Shown here: positions 49,218 to 58,629 of the stretch, in pieces | How the letters are laid out: every line of letters starts with the position of its first letter | Position numbering within the stretch: position 1 is the first letter of the stretch | Origin: Streptomyces prunicolor NBRC 13075 | GTDB taxonomy: Bacteria > Actinomycetota > Actinomycetes > Streptomycetales > Streptomycetaceae | Direction: 5' to 3' | Assembly (NCBI RefSeq): GCF_000367365.1 | Contig: NZ_BARF01000004.1 | Coordinates: 59,930-123,929, forward strand | Length of the DNA: 64,000 bases | Made by a program: the position numbers and the translations under genes | The notes under the pieces: generated by a model | Database searches by the model: none | What the model saw: only the letters and a program-made list of their open reading frames with translations | What the model was told of the DNA's origin: nothing

Positions 49218-49775
49218 ATGCGGTGGTGGGCCGGAGGATGGATGGTCGCCGTGACGGTTGTCCTGGCGGGGTGTCACGCGTCGGAAGGCGGTGGATCGGT
49301 GGGAGGGCCGTCGCGCGGCGGCGACTCGGCGGGGCCGTCGGCCAGTGCGTCGACGCGGACGCCGGCAGCGCCGTCCGCCGGTGCGACCGGGGAAAGCCCG
49401 TCGGGGTCGGCCACCGGCTCCTCCGCTTCGCCGGCGAGCTGTGCCGCTGGGCACGCGGAGGTCACCGTCAGTCCTGGCGACGCGGTCGTACGGCGGTTGT
49501 GTGTGCGGCCCGGGACCGTGGTGTCGCTCGTCCTGCTGCCTCGCCCGGACGACAAGCGGTGGACGGCCGTGCGGAGTTCCGCGCCGGCTCTCGTTCTGAC
49601 GTCCGGGTGGCGGGTGGACGCGGACGGTACGGCCCACGCCTCGCTGCGGTGTGCCGGGACAAGGGGCGGTACGGCGGACGTCACCGCGTCGGCGAAGGCG
49701 CCGGATGTGGCGGGTGCGGCGCGCGTCGTCCTCACGCTGCACGTGAGTGTGGTGCCGTACACGACGCAGGGGTGA
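49218..49775 (+). CDS. Lipoprotein
   Basis: The 185-residue protein has a short lipoprotein signal (MRWWAGGWMVAVTVVLAGC, Cys near residue 19), a Ser/Gly/Ala/Pro-rich linker of about 60 residues, and a small beta-rich domain (GHAEVTVSPGDAVVRRLCV, AALVLTSGW-like, VVLTLHVSVVPYT). Its substrate is unknown. ATG 49218 has GGGAGG upstream; the frame is open 31 codons earlier. It converges on the BNR protein gene with a shared terminator. Confidence 0.72.
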   Translation: MRWWAGGWMVAVTVVLAGCHASEGGGSVGGPSRGGDSAGPSASASTRTPAAPSAGATGESPSGSATGSSASPASCAAGHAEVTVSPGDAVVRRLCVRPGTVVSLVLLPRPDDKRWTAVRSSAPALVLTSGWRVDADGTAHASLRCAGTRGGTADVTASAKAPDVAGAARVVLTLHVSVVPYTTQG

Positions 49776-49799
49776 CCCCGGCGAGCCGGGACCACCCCT
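49768..49799. terminator. Bidirectional stem-loop
   Basis: Arms AGGGGTGACCCCGGC (49768-49782) and GCCGGGACCACCCCT (49785-49799) pair over 15 bases with two mismatches and a 2-base loop. The left arm overlaps the end of the lipoprotein gene. It separates two convergent genes. Confidence 0.65.
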
Positions 49800-49814
49800 C
49801 CGACTGCCGCCGCG

Positions 49815-52490
49815 TCAGCGGCGGTTGCGTACGTCGATCGTGTAGATCCCGCGGCCGTGGGTGGCCGCGTACAGCGTCCGGCCGTCCGGGCTCAGCTTCA
49901 ACTGGAGTACGGCGACTGCCGGGAGGTTCCCGACGCGCTCCCAGGTCGTACGGCCCGGCGCGCGGTAGACGACGCCGAGGTCGGTGGCGACGGCGAGGCC
50001 GCCGTTCGGGGTGACGACCGCGGAGTTGGTCGGCACGTCGGGGAGGTTCTTCGAGATGTCCTTCCAGGTGGTGCCGCCGTCGGTGGACTCGAAGACGTGG
50101 CCGACACCGGCGCCGGGGCCCTCGGTCCAGTGCCGGGAGAAGCCGTTGACCGCGAGGTAGACGTGGTCGGCGTTCTTGGGGTCGACGGCGAAGCCGGCGA
50201 GGTAGCGGTTGGGTACGGTGCCGTCCGCGCCGGTGGCCGGGAGGGCGATGTCGTGCCAGCCGGTGCCGTCCGCGTTGCCGACGGAGATGCCGCGGGCGAA
50301 GCCCTGGTTGTTGCAGGGGCCGCACCAGGCCGCGTACACCTTGCCGCCCGAGGCCGCGACGGCGGTCGCCGTACGGCCCTCGCCGAGGTCGTACACGCTG
50401 GTCCACTCGTCGCCGCTGCGGATGGCGTAGCCGTGGGTCTGGACCCAGATGTGGCGGCCGCCCGCGATCCAGGTCGAGCTGTTCTTCATGTCGGCCGTGA
50501 TCGGGGCGATGAAGCGGGCCTCACCGGTGGCGTTGTCGGCGGGGGCGACGTTGTACGACGTGATCTTGCTGGGGTCGGTGACCCAACTCCCGTCGTTGAT
50601 CGCGCAGTTCTGGGTCACCTGGATGGCGAGGTAGACGTACTCCTCGGCGATGTTGCAGCCGTTGGCCGGGTCGGTGAGGGTGTCGCCGCCGTCGCCGCCG
50701 AAGTCGGATCCCATCACCGTGTCGTTGCTGCGCAGGATGGACTGGCCGTTGTCCTGGAGACCGCCGGTGACGGAGACGCCGCCGTAGGTCAGGTCCTTGC
50801 CGACGCCGACCGAGTAGTACTGGAGGGTGTCGATGGTGCCGTCGTTGAGCGAGGTCCAGTCGGTGGCGTGCCCGGAGGCGTCCTGGGAGCCGTCGAGCGG
50901 GCGCTTGTAGACGCCGCCGTCGTTGCCGACGTAGACGAAGCTCTTGCCGTGGTAGCTGCCGATCGCGACGCCGTGCTGGTCGGAGTGGGTGGTCGGGCTG
51001 CAGTCGCCGGTCTGCTTGGCGGGGTCGATGCTCCAGCAGGGGAAGCCGAAGTTCCAATACGGGCCTACGGTCGACCAGTTGGTGCCGCCGTCCTTGGTCT
51101 CGTAGACCTCCTCCAGGCCCGCGTACACGTGCTCCGCGTTCGCCGGGTCGACGGTCAGGAACTGGTTGTACCAGGCCTGCACGCCGGGCATGTAGCCGCT
51201 GGAGGTCAGCGCCGAACCGTCGGCGGCCAGACCCTTGTAGTCGGCGATCTTCGTCCAAGGGCCGGTCGGGGAACCGGACTTGGAGACGTAGATGCCCTCC
51301 AGACCGCTGTCCGGGTTGGTGTTGAGCTGCTCCGGGGACTGGTCGACGGCGTAGTAGCGGGAGCCGTCGGCGGAGCGGGCGAAGGTGACGTTGCCGACGT
51401 CGTCCGCGTCGGCGGGCAGGTCGCCCAGGCCGCTGGTGATCCGGGTCCAGGTGCCGTCCGCGCCCTTGGTGTAGAAGCCGTTGTAGTCGTCACCGCTGCG
51501 CCAACCAACCGCGAGGACCACCTTGTTGGGGTCCTTCGGGTCGATCGCGATGTCGTTGGCGATGTTCTTGTACGCGGCCGAGTCGTCGTTCGCGAGTGAA
51601 CCGCCCGGCAGATAGGCCGGGTTGGGCGCGAACTCCAGCTTCCAGGCGCCGCTCAGCTTCTTCGTGGAGTGGCTCCACACGCCCTCACTGGTCGCCGCCC
51701 ACACCTTTCCGCCGCCGAAGCGCAGTTCGTGGATGGTGGTGGACTCCAGCTCGTCGCCGCCGACCCGGCTGCGGGCGGAGAACGTGCCGTGACGGGGGTT
51801 CGACAGGACGTAGACGCCGCTGCCGAGGTAGGCGTCCGCGTTGGTCGTCGCCTCGCCGGTGCCCAGCCACAGCCGTCCGGCGCCGTCCAGCGCGAGCGCG
51901 CCGGTGGACTGCGAGGGCAGCGCGTCGCTGATGGGCTGCCAGCGGCCGCCACCGGTGTGCGAGCGCCACACTCCGCCGCCCGCGCTGCCCGCGTAGACAT
52001 ATCCGTCGTCGTCGGCGGCCATCGCGGCCATCCGGCCGGTCACATTGCCCGAGCCGCCGCTGGAGTTGGAGTCGTAGTCGCGGTAGCGCGAGTCGTCGGA
52101 GTTGTACGGCAGGTTCGTGATGTTGCGCCAACTGCCGCCGGTGCTAGGCAGGTTGGTCAGACTCGTCCAGGCGGCGCCGTACGCGCCCGGTGCGACGATG
52201 CCGGGAGAGGTGCGGGCCTCGGCGTACTGGTCCGCGCCCTCGGCTATCTCGTCGGCCTCGTTGCCGTCGTCACCGCCGCCGTCGTCCTCGGCCTTGGCCT
52301 TGGCCTTGGCCTTCGGACTGACGGTACCCACCGACTGCCCTCGTTCGGCGGCGAGTTGAGCGAGTGCGCGGGCGCCGAAGGGGCTGCTGTCCCCGCCGGG
52401 CGCGGCGCCGGCGGGTACCGCCACGAGTGCGGCGGTCGCGGTGATGGCGCAGATCGTGAACCAACGTCTCTTGCGGGTCTGTACTGACAC
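49815..52490 (-). CDS. Secreted BNR/sortilin-type beta-propeller protein
   Basis: The 891-residue protein has a signal peptide (basic VSVQTRKRRWF, hydrophobic ICAITATAALVAVPAGAAP). The rest consists of sortilin/BNR-type propeller blades: Asp-box-like repeats such as YVYAGSAGGGVWRSHTGG, VFESTDGGTTWKDI and YETKDGGTNWSTV. Such proteins are exported glycosidase-like or binding proteins; an active site cannot be named. GTG 52490 has GGGAGGA upstream. It appears to be monocistronic. Confidence 0.82.
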   Translation of the reverse strand: MSVQTRKRRWFTICAITATAALVAVPAGAAPGGDSSPFGARALAQLAAERGQSVGTVSPKAKAKAKAEDDGGGDDGNEADEIAEGADQYAEARTSPGIVAPGAYGAAWTSLTNLPSTGGSWRNITNLPYNSDDSRYRDYDSNSSGGSGNVTGRMAAMAADDDGYVYAGSAGGGVWRSHTGGGRWQPISDALPSQSTGALALDGAGRLWLGTGEATTNADAYLGSGVYVLSNPRHGTFSARSRVGGDELESTTIHELRFGGGKVWAATSEGVWSHSTKKLSGAWKLEFAPNPAYLPGGSLANDDSAAYKNIANDIAIDPKDPNKVVLAVGWRSGDDYNGFYTKGADGTWTRITSGLGDLPADADDVGNVTFARSADGSRYYAVDQSPEQLNTNPDSGLEGIYVSKSGSPTGPWTKIADYKGLAADGSALTSSGYMPGVQAWYNQFLTVDPANAEHVYAGLEEVYETKDGGTNWSTVGPYWNFGFPCWSIDPAKQTGDCSPTTHSDQHGVAIGSYHGKSFVYVGNDGGVYKRPLDGSQDASGHATDWTSLNDGTIDTLQYYSVGVGKDLTYGGVSVTGGLQDNGQSILRSNDTVMGSDFGGDGGDTLTDPANGCNIAEEYVYLAIQVTQNCAINDGSWVTDPSKITSYNVAPADNATGEARFIAPITADMKNSSTWIAGGRHIWVQTHGYAIRSGDEWTSVYDLGEGRTATAVAASGGKVYAAWCGPCNNQGFARGISVGNADGTGWHDIALPATGADGTVPNRYLAGFAVDPKNADHVYLAVNGFSRHWTEGPGAGVGHVFESTDGGTTWKDISKNLPDVPTNSAVVTPNGGLAVATDLGVVYRAPGRTTWERVGNLPAVAVLQLKLSPDGRTLYAATHGRGIYTIDVRNRR

Positions 52491-52655
52491 CAGGTCCTCC
52501 CGAGCGGGCACGGATACAGCCGTCGGGGACGACCCGACCACCGGAGGCAGGAGGAGTCCGGCATTTGGACAGCCCTTGACCAGAACCTGTCACTATCGAT
52601 GGCTGGAAGTCGACCGGACCGCCGGGCCGTCGCCGATCACTCCGGGCACTCCGGG

Positions 52656-53864
52656 TCAGAGGGTCGCGGTCCGCGCGCGGGCGACGACCGGCAGCACACC
52701 GGCGACGACCAGTGCGATGCCGCCGGAGATCAGCAGGGGGAGGTGACCGTCGGTGCCCCAGGCGAGCCCGGCCCACACGCCCGCGAGCAGGACGGCGGCA
52801 CCGGTGGCGCCCTGGTAGAGACCCTGCGCGGTGCCTTGTTGGTGATCGGGCACGAGCGTGGAGATCCAGGCCTTGCCGACCCCGTCGGTACAGGCCGCGA
52901 AACCGCCGTAGAGCGGCAGCACCACGAACACCGACCAGGGGCTGCGGATCAGGCCCAGGCCCAGGTAGCCGATCGCGAAGAAGACCAGGCCGGCGGCGAA
53001 GACCAGCGGGCGGGGGAGCCGGTCGGACAGTGCTCCCGCGGGGTAGGACAGGGCGGCGTAGACGAGGTTGTAGACCGCGTACGCGCCCACCACCCCGGCT
53101 GTCGGCAGGCCCAGGTCATGGGCGCGCAACAGCAGTAGCGCGTCGGGGAAGTTGACCAGGTTGAAGGCGAGCAGCACCCCGAGAACCCGCCAGTAGGGGC
53201 GGGGCAGGGACCGCCAGGGCATGCGTGCGGTCCGCGTCGAGGAGCCGTCCGTCCCCTTGGTCCGGGGGTCGCGGACGGCGGCGACCAGCGCGACCGATGC
53301 GACGGCGGGGACCACGGCGATCCAGAACAGCGGGCGCAACCGGTGGTCGAGCGCCTCGTACAGGACCAGCCCGACGAGCGGGCCGACCACCGCGCCGGCG
53401 GTGTCGGCCGCCCGGTGCAGCCCGAACACCTTGCCGCGCTGTCCGCTCGGAACGCCTGCCACGAGCAGGGCGTCGCGAGGCGCCCCGCGCATGCCCTTGC
53501 CGAGCCGGTCGGTGACCCTGGCGACGAGGACCAGCGGCCAGGCGGTCGCGAGCGCGATGAGCAGTTTGCCGACCGCGGCCAGGCCGTATCCGGCACCGAT
53601 CAGCGGACGGCGGGCGAACCTGTCGGCCAGGCGCCCGGCGGCCACCTTGGTGATCGAGGCGGCGCCCTCGGCCACTCCCTCGATGGCACCGACCGCGACG
53701 GGCGGCGCGCCGAGCACCACGGTCAGGAAGATCGGCAGGATCGGGTAGAGGAGTTCGCTGGCCGCGTCCTGGAGAAAGGACACCCCGCAGAGCACCTTGA
53801 CATTGCGGGTCAGCCACGCGGGGCGGTGTCCGGTCGGTCGGGGGGTGCTGCTGGGATCGGTCAC
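52656..53864 (-). CDS. MFS transporter
   Basis: The 402-residue protein has about eleven to twelve membrane segments, with MFS loop motifs such as GRLADRFARRPLIGAG between helices 2 and 3 and GALSDRLPRPL in the second half. It looks like a drug or metabolite exporter. GTG 53864 begins VTDPSSTPRP with a GGAGA site 10 bases upstream; the frame opens at 53933. A long upstream stretch without genes follows. Substrate unknown. Confidence 0.88.
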   Translation of the reverse strand: MTDPSSTPRPTGHRPAWLTRNVKVLCGVSFLQDAASELLYPILPIFLTVVLGAPPVAVGAIEGVAEGAASITKVAAGRLADRFARRPLIGAGYGLAAVGKLLIALATAWPLVLVARVTDRLGKGMRGAPRDALLVAGVPSGQRGKVFGLHRAADTAGAVVGPLVGLVLYEALDHRLRPLFWIAVVPAVASVALVAAVRDPRTKGTDGSSTRTARMPWRSLPRPYWRVLGVLLAFNLVNFPDALLLLRAHDLGLPTAGVVGAYAVYNLVYAALSYPAGALSDRLPRPLVFAAGLVFFAIGYLGLGLIRSPWSVFVVLPLYGGFAACTDGVGKAWISTLVPDHQQGTAQGLYQGATGAAVLLAGVWAGLAWGTDGHLPLLISGGIALVVAGVLPVVARARTATL

Positions 53865-54278
53865 GGGTACAGGATCTCCGGGAAACGGTGGAACGCCATG
53901 GCAGGACGGCTTTCGGTCCCACACCGGACACATCCTCTTGGCTCGTTCGCGACCTCGGGGTTTCTCCTGGAGCGGGTGACGAGAAGAGAGCCGAGCGGCT
54001 CGCTGAATTGGCCCGGCGTACGTCCGCCGGCCGGCCGGCTGGGTATCCGGGGAGTCAAGTGCCGCCGTGATACCGGATGTTCCACCTCAGCGGGAGAAGC
54101 CGGGACTCGGCCCGCGCACCGGTCGGGTACCGGGGGGCAGTTGACCCCGAAGTGGACGCGGCCGGTGTTCTTGGGGGCGATGGTGAAGCCGCTGAGGTGG
54201 TGGTGGGACCTGGAGGCGGGCGGAGCCGTGGGCCTGCTCGACACGAGGGGCGGCCCGGTCACTGGATAGGGTCGGGGA
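53865..54278. other. Intergenic region, no gene seen
   Basis: These 414 bases lie between the divergent MFS and sensor kinase genes. Several frames are open, but none has convincing codon usage or a ribosome site. It should contain the two promoters. Confidence 0.5.
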
Positions 54279-55466
54279 GTGGACCGCAGCAGCAGACAGC
54301 CGGGCGACGTGTTCGCCGGCCAGGCGCGGGGGGAGCTGTCGTCGCGGGCGGTGCGAGCGCTGTGGTGGGGGTCGGCCGGTCTGGTGCTCGCCGTACCCGG
54401 TACCGCGGTGCTCGTCGCCGGCGCGGGGCGCGGTTGGCGACTGTACGTGGCCGTGGCCCTGGTTCTCGTGCAGGTCTGCGCCCTGCGGTGGCAGATGCGG
54501 GCCCCGGTTGCCGTGCTCGCTGTGAACGCGGTGGCGGGGATCGCGGTGTGGGCGCTGCTGCCCGCGGTGTCCTTGACGGGGGCGCTGCTCGCGGCGCAGG
54601 TCGCCTTGTGCGTACTGTCGGCCACCAGGCCGCGGCGGGTCTCGGTGCGGGCGCTCGCGGCGATGTGCCTGCCGGTGCCGCTGGCGTTCTGGGCAGGGGG
54701 TGGCCCCACGGGGGTGACGGTCTGTCTGCTGGCGGTGGTCCTCGCGTGGACCGTGGGTCAGTGGCGCCGGGCACAGCGGGCACGGGCGGCGGCGGAGCTG
54801 CGCCGGGCCGTGGTCGAGGAACGGGCGCGGATCGCGCGCGAGGTGCACGACGTGGTGGCGCACACACTTTCCGTGATGGTCATCCAGGCGGGTGCCGCGG
54901 ATGACGTGTTCGCACAACGCCCCGACCAGGCCCGTCAGGCGCTGCGGGCCATTGAGACGGGCGCCCGCTCGGCGCTCGGTGAACTGCGGCTCCTGCTACG
55001 GGCGTTCGGTCCCGAGGACATGCGGGACGGTGAGGCTGGGGAGCAGCGGGAGCCGGGGCCCTCGCTCGCCCGCCTGGACGAGTTGGCCGACCCCGTGCGT
55101 GCGACCGGGATGACCGTGCGCGTGCACCGCGAGGGCTCCTTCGACGGGCTGCCGGCCGTGGTGGACCTGGCGGCGTACCGGATCGTCCAGGAGGCTCTGA
55201 CCAACACACTGCGCCACGCGGTCGGCGCCGACGAGGTGGGCGTGTGCGTGACGGTCGAGGGGGAGTGCGTGAAGATCTCGGTGGTCGACAACGGGCGTAC
55301 GCCACAAGGTCGTTCGGACGCGGCGGGAGCGGGAGCGGTGGCGGGACGAGGTCTGGTGGGGATGAGGGAGCGCGCACGGCTCGTGGGTGGCAGCCTGCGC
55401 GCCGGTCCGCTGCCCGGGGGCGGGTTCGAGGTGGCGGCGCGGCTGCCGGTGGAGCGCGTGTCATGA
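54279..55466 (+). CDS. Sensor histidine kinase (HisKA_3 type)
   Basis: The 395-residue protein has five or six membrane segments in the first 165 residues, then RIAREVHDVVAHTLSVMVIQ with the phosphorylated His near residue 194, and a HATPase with VQEALTNTLRHAVGAD and GLVGMRERARLVGGSL. It is the sensor of a NarL-type two-component system. The response regulator follows, separated by a short duplication that forms an 11-codon ORF. It is divergent from the MFS gene, a possible target. Confidence 0.9.
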   Translation: MDRSSRQPGDVFAGQARGELSSRAVRALWWGSAGLVLAVPGTAVLVAGAGRGWRLYVAVALVLVQVCALRWQMRAPVAVLAVNAVAGIAVWALLPAVSLTGALLAAQVALCVLSATRPRRVSVRALAAMCLPVPLAFWAGGGPTGVTVCLLAVVLAWTVGQWRRAQRARAAAELRRAVVEERARIAREVHDVVAHTLSVMVIQAGAADDVFAQRPDQARQALRAIETGARSALGELRLLLRAFGPEDMRDGEAGEQREPGPSLARLDELADPVRATGMTVRVHREGSFDGLPAVVDLAAYRIVQEALTNTLRHAVGADEVGVCVTVEGECVKISVVDNGRTPQGRSDAAGAGAVAGRGLVGMRERARLVGGSLRAGPLPGGGFEVAARLPVERVS

Positions 55467-55498
55467 GGCTGCCCGTGCCGGTGGAGCGCGTGTCATGA
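55463..55498 (+). repeat. Duplicated kinase-regulator junction forming an 11-codon ORF
   Basis: The sequence GCCGGTGGAGCGCGTGTCAT at the end of the kinase gene is repeated 32 bases later, right before the response regulator. The first copy's ATG starts MRLPVPVERVS and its TGA overlaps the regulator's ATG. The chain ATGA - 11 codons - ATGA would keep translational coupling in spite of the duplication. Confidence 0.6.
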
Positions 55499-56154
55499 CG
55501 CTGCGTGTGGTGGTGGCCGACGACCAGGCCCTGGTCCGTACCGGATTCCGCATGATCATCGACGCCCGGGACGACCTGGAGGTGGTCGGTGAGGCGTCCG
55601 ACGGCCGGGAGGCGGTGCGGCTGACGCGGGAACTGGCACCTGACGTGGTGCTGATGGACGTACGCATGCCCGTCGTGGACGGTATCGAGGCGACCCGGCG
55701 GATCGCGGAGTCGGGCAGTGCGGCCCGGGTGCTCGTGCTGACCACCTGGGACCTGGACGCGCATGTGCTCGCCGCGCTGCGGGCGGGGGCGAGCGGTTTC
55801 CTGCTCAAGGACATGCGCCCCGCCGAACTCGTCGACGCGATCCGTCTCACCGCCCGCGGCGACGCGCTGCTGGCACCGGCCGTGCTGGGCCGCGTCCTCG
55901 ACCGGTTCCTGCGCACCACGCCCGACGCGGCGGCGCCGCCCTCCCTGCGGGACCTCTCCGGCCGCGAGCGGGAGGTGCTCACCCTGATCGGGCAGGCGCT
56001 GTCGAACGCGGAGATCGCCGAGCGGCTGCGCCTGTCGGAGGCCACCGTCAAGAACCATGTCACCGCGGTACTGCGCAAACTGGGCCTGCGCGACCGCGTC
56101 CAGGCCGTCGTCGCCGCCTACGACCACGGCCTCGTGCAGCCGCACCGCCCCTGA
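55495..56154 (+). CDS. NarL/LuxR-type response regulator
   Basis: The 219-residue protein has a receiver domain (VVADDQALVRTGFRMI, phosphorylated Asp in VVLMDVRMPV) and a LuxR-type helix-turn-helix (GREREVLTLIGQALSNAEI, ATVKNHVTAVLRKL). ATG 55495 overlaps the mini-ORF and follows the kinase gene closely. A compact hairpin lies 6 bases after the stop. Targets are unknown. Confidence 0.92.
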   Translation: MTLRVVVADDQALVRTGFRMIIDARDDLEVVGEASDGREAVRLTRELAPDVVLMDVRMPVVDGIEATRRIAESGSAARVLVLTTWDLDAHVLAALRAGASGFLLKDMRPAELVDAIRLTARGDALLAPAVLGRVLDRFLRTTPDAAAPPSLRDLSGREREVLTLIGQALSNAEIAERLRLSEATVKNHVTAVLRKLGLRDRVQAVVAAYDHGLVQPHRP

Positions 56155-56160
56155 CGCAAC

Positions 56161-56182
56161 GCCTCCTCCTCAAGGAGGAGGC
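56161..56182 (+). terminator. Stem-loop terminator
   Basis: Perfect inverted repeat GCCTCCTCCT/AGGAGGAGGC with a 2-base loop directly follows the response regulator stop. Note that the right arm also resembles a ribosome binding site but no gene starts near it. Confidence 0.6.
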
Positions 56183-56267
56183 CGGGCCGCGGTCCTCCTG
56201 CGTTCCCAGTGCCGTTCCGTCCGCGTGGCCGATCCAGGGCCGGGCCGCCCGGCCATAGCGTCGAGGT

Positions 56268-56909
56268 GTGAACGATGACCTGGCCTGCCTCATGTATCTG
56301 CTCGCCTACGACGACGCGGCCGAAGGCCCCTACGACCGTCGCCGCACCCAGCTGCTGGTCCGGGCCGCCGCCCTGGTCGACCTGGCGTCGCGTGGCCGGC
56401 TGGCGGAGGACGGCGGCGGCCGGGTCACCGTGTCCGGCATCCGGCCGACCGGTGACCCGGTCCTGGACGGCGTGCTGCGCGACGCAGCCGCCGGGCACGG
56501 TTGGAAGGACCTCGTACGCCGCCACCGCAAGCAGACCCTGACCCAGGTGGAGGACCGGCTCGCCGCGGCGGGAGTGCTCACCGTGAAGGCGCCTCGCATC
56601 CCCTTCGCCGCCCGGCGCCTGACCGTGACGGACCGCGCCGTGCCCGCCGTGCTCCGCGCCCGGGTGTCCGAGGCGCTGCACGGAGACCGCCCCGTCCGGG
56701 AGCTCCCCGCCGCCGACGCCGCGCTGCTGGCACTGGCCGCGGCGGGCGGCATCCGCTCGGTCGTCCCACGGCGGGACCACAAGACCTTCCGGGCCCGTAT
56801 CGACGCCTGCACGGGGTCGCTGGCCGCCCTCGCGCCGGGCCTGGAGAAAGCCGTACGCACTCTGCCGATGACCATGATCGCCGCGAAGGGCGGCATGGGC
56901 GGCAGCTGA
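56268..56909 (+). CDS. GOLPH3/VPS74 (GPP34) family protein
   Basis: The 213-residue protein shows the GPP34 pattern: LACLMYLLAYDD near the start, LLVRAAALVDLASRGRLAED, KDLVRRHRKQTLTQVEDRLAAAGVL in two runs, and a hydrophobic C-terminal helix. Eukaryotic members bind phosphoinositides; bacterial members in Streptomyces are of unknown role. GTG 56268 is the start. It precedes the esterase gene by 24 bases and may be co-transcribed. Confidence 0.82.
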   Translation: MNDDLACLMYLLAYDDAAEGPYDRRRTQLLVRAAALVDLASRGRLAEDGGGRVTVSGIRPTGDPVLDGVLRDAAAGHGWKDLVRRHRKQTLTQVEDRLAAAGVLTVKAPRIPFAARRLTVTDRAVPAVLRARVSEALHGDRPVRELPAADAALLALAAAGGIRSVVPRRDHKTFRARIDACTGSLAALAPGLEKAVRTLPMTMIAAKGGMGGS

Positions 56910-56933
56910 ACCAGCTGACCGAACGGGGAGACC

Positions 56934-58490
56934 ATGAGCAAGCACCGCATCCTGACCACCCTGGGCTGCGCCCTGACCGCCGTCCTCGCGACGGCCTGGT
57001 CCGCGGCGCCGCCGACCCGGCCCGCCGTCACCACGGTTCGTATCCACGACGGCCTGGTGCGGGGTGCCGCCCACGACGGTTACCGCACCTTCGAGGGCAT
57101 CCCCTACGCGGCGCCCCCGGTCGGCAGGCTGCGCTGGGCGCCACCCCGCCCCGCGGCCCCCTGGCCCGGGGTGCGGGACGCGACCCGGCCCGCGAGCGCC
57201 TGCCCGCAGCCGGCCGGCGAGGTGCCGGGCGGCAGCACCGACGAGGACTGTCTCCACCTGAACGTCACCACGCCCGACGACGCGGGACCCGCGCGCCCCC
57301 GTCCGGTGATCGTGTGGCTGCACGGCGGCGGCTTCACCACCGGAGCGGGCAGTTCCTACGACGCCCACCGCATGGCCACCCGCGGCGACGTCGTGGTCGT
57401 CACCGTCGACTACCGCCTCGGAGCCCTCGGTTTCCTCGCCCACAGCGGGCTGCCCGGCTCCGGCACCTTCGGCCTGGCCGACCAGCAGGCGGCACTGCGC
57501 TGGGTCCGCACCGAGATCGGCGCCTTCGGCGGGGACGCGCACAACGTCACGCCGGCCGGTGAGTCCGCGGGCGGCTACAGCGTCTGCGCCCAGCTCGCCG
57601 CACCGGCCGCCGCGGGCCTCTTCGACCGGGCGATCATCGAGAGCGGCCCGTGCACAGGCCGCGCCGACCGTCCCTTCGCCCCGTCCTCCGTCCCCCTGTC
57701 CACGGCGCGCGCCACGGGCACGGACCTCGCGGCGAAGGTCGGCTGCCGCTCCGCCCACGACGTCCTGTCGTGCCTACGACGCGTGACCGTCCCGCGCCTG
57801 CTCGCGGCCCAGGACACCGACCAACAGCCCGCCTACGCCACCCCGTTGCTGCCCACCGACCCCGCGGCGGCGATCACCGCCGACCGCTTCCACCACGTCC
57901 CCGTACTCATCGGCAACAACCACGACGAGGGCAACGGCTGGGCCGCCGGGATCATCCAGGCCGGCAACCCCGTCACGGCCGACACCTGGCCCGACGTCGT
58001 GTCCGCCTTCTTCCCGTCCCCGGGTCAGGCGAAGGCGATCGTCCGCGAGTACCCGGTACACCCGACGACCGACGGAGGCCCGGTGTTCGGCGCGGTCATC
58101 GGCGACGCGAACTTCGCCTGCCCGACGGCGCGCACCGACGCCCTGCTCGCCGCTCAAGTCCCCACCTGGCGCTACGAGTTCGCCGACGAGCACGCCCCAC
58201 CGCTCACCTCCGGCACACCGCCGTTCCCGCTCGGCGCACCGCACGCGAGCGAACTGCCCTACCTGTTCGACCTGGGCGGCCGCCCCCGCGACCTGACCGC
58301 GGCACAGCACCGACTGGCCGACACCATGATCGACTACTGGACCCGCTTCGCCCGCACCACCGACCCGAACGGCCCGTCATCGCCGTACTGGCCCCGACGC
58401 ACCGTACTCTCCCTCGCACCGGACCACATCGCCCCCACCCACACGGCGGAGCCCCGCCACCACTGCGCGTTCTGGAACACCCACGGCTGA
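56934..58490 (+). CDS. Secreted carboxylesterase/lipase (type B)
   Basis: The 518-residue protein has a signal peptide (MSKHRILTTLGCALTAVLAT) and the type B carboxylesterase fold: GIPYAAPPVGRLRW, EDCLHLNV, the oxyanion hole HGGGF, the nucleophile GESAGG near residue 205, the acidic residue in NHDEGNGW and His in APHASELPY. It hydrolyses esters outside the cell. ATG 56934 has GGGGAG upstream. A terminator follows, shared with the tRNA gene. Confidence 0.9.
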   Translation: MSKHRILTTLGCALTAVLATAWSAAPPTRPAVTTVRIHDGLVRGAAHDGYRTFEGIPYAAPPVGRLRWAPPRPAAPWPGVRDATRPASACPQPAGEVPGGSTDEDCLHLNVTTPDDAGPARPRPVIVWLHGGGFTTGAGSSYDAHRMATRGDVVVVTVDYRLGALGFLAHSGLPGSGTFGLADQQAALRWVRTEIGAFGGDAHNVTPAGESAGGYSVCAQLAAPAAAGLFDRAIIESGPCTGRADRPFAPSSVPLSTARATGTDLAAKVGCRSAHDVLSCLRRVTVPRLLAAQDTDQQPAYATPLLPTDPAAAITADRFHHVPVLIGNNHDEGNGWAAGIIQAGNPVTADTWPDVVSAFFPSPGQAKAIVREYPVHPTTDGGPVFGAVIGDANFACPTARTDALLAAQVPTWRYEFADEHAPPLTSGTPPFPLGAPHASELPYLFDLGGRPRDLTAAQHRLADTMIDYWTRFARTTDPNGPSSPYWPRRTVLSLAPDHIAPTHTAEPRHHCAFWNTHG

Positions 58491-58524
58491 CCCCCGTGAG
58501 GGCCTGCCGCCCCGCCCAACAAAC

Positions 58525-58551
58525 AAGCCCCAGGCCACTGACCTGGGGCTT
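58525..58551. terminator. Bidirectional stem-loop
   Basis: Arms AAGCCCCAGG (58525-58534) and CCTGGGGCTT (58542-58551) pair perfectly over 10 bases with a 7-base loop. On the minus strand it is followed by T-rich sequence, so it is a good terminator for the tRNA gene. Confidence 0.75.
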
Positions 58552-58558
58552 CAAAAAG

Positions 58559-58629
58559 AGCGGGTGACGAGAATCGAACTCGCACTCTCAGCTTGGGAAG
58601 CTGATGTTCTACCACTAAACTACACCCGC
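58559..58629 (-). tRNA. tRNA-Gly (anticodon CCC)
   Basis: The 71-base sequence folds as a cloverleaf: acceptor GCGGGTG/CACCCGC, anticodon stem TCAGC/GCTGA with loop TTCCCAA (anticodon CCC), and T arm GCGAG-TTCGATT-CTCGT. No CCA is encoded. It is a typical Streptomyces tRNA-Gly; no integrase or repeated 3' end was seen nearby. Confidence 0.92.

Noticed and set aside
51669..52487. A 272-codon plus-strand frame opposite the BNR protein
   Set aside because: It is antisense to a clear secreted propeller gene with Asp-box repeats; no support of its own.
58559..58629. tRNA-Gly as attachment site of an integrative element
   Set aside because: No integrase, no repeated tRNA 3' end and no mobility genes were found within the window.
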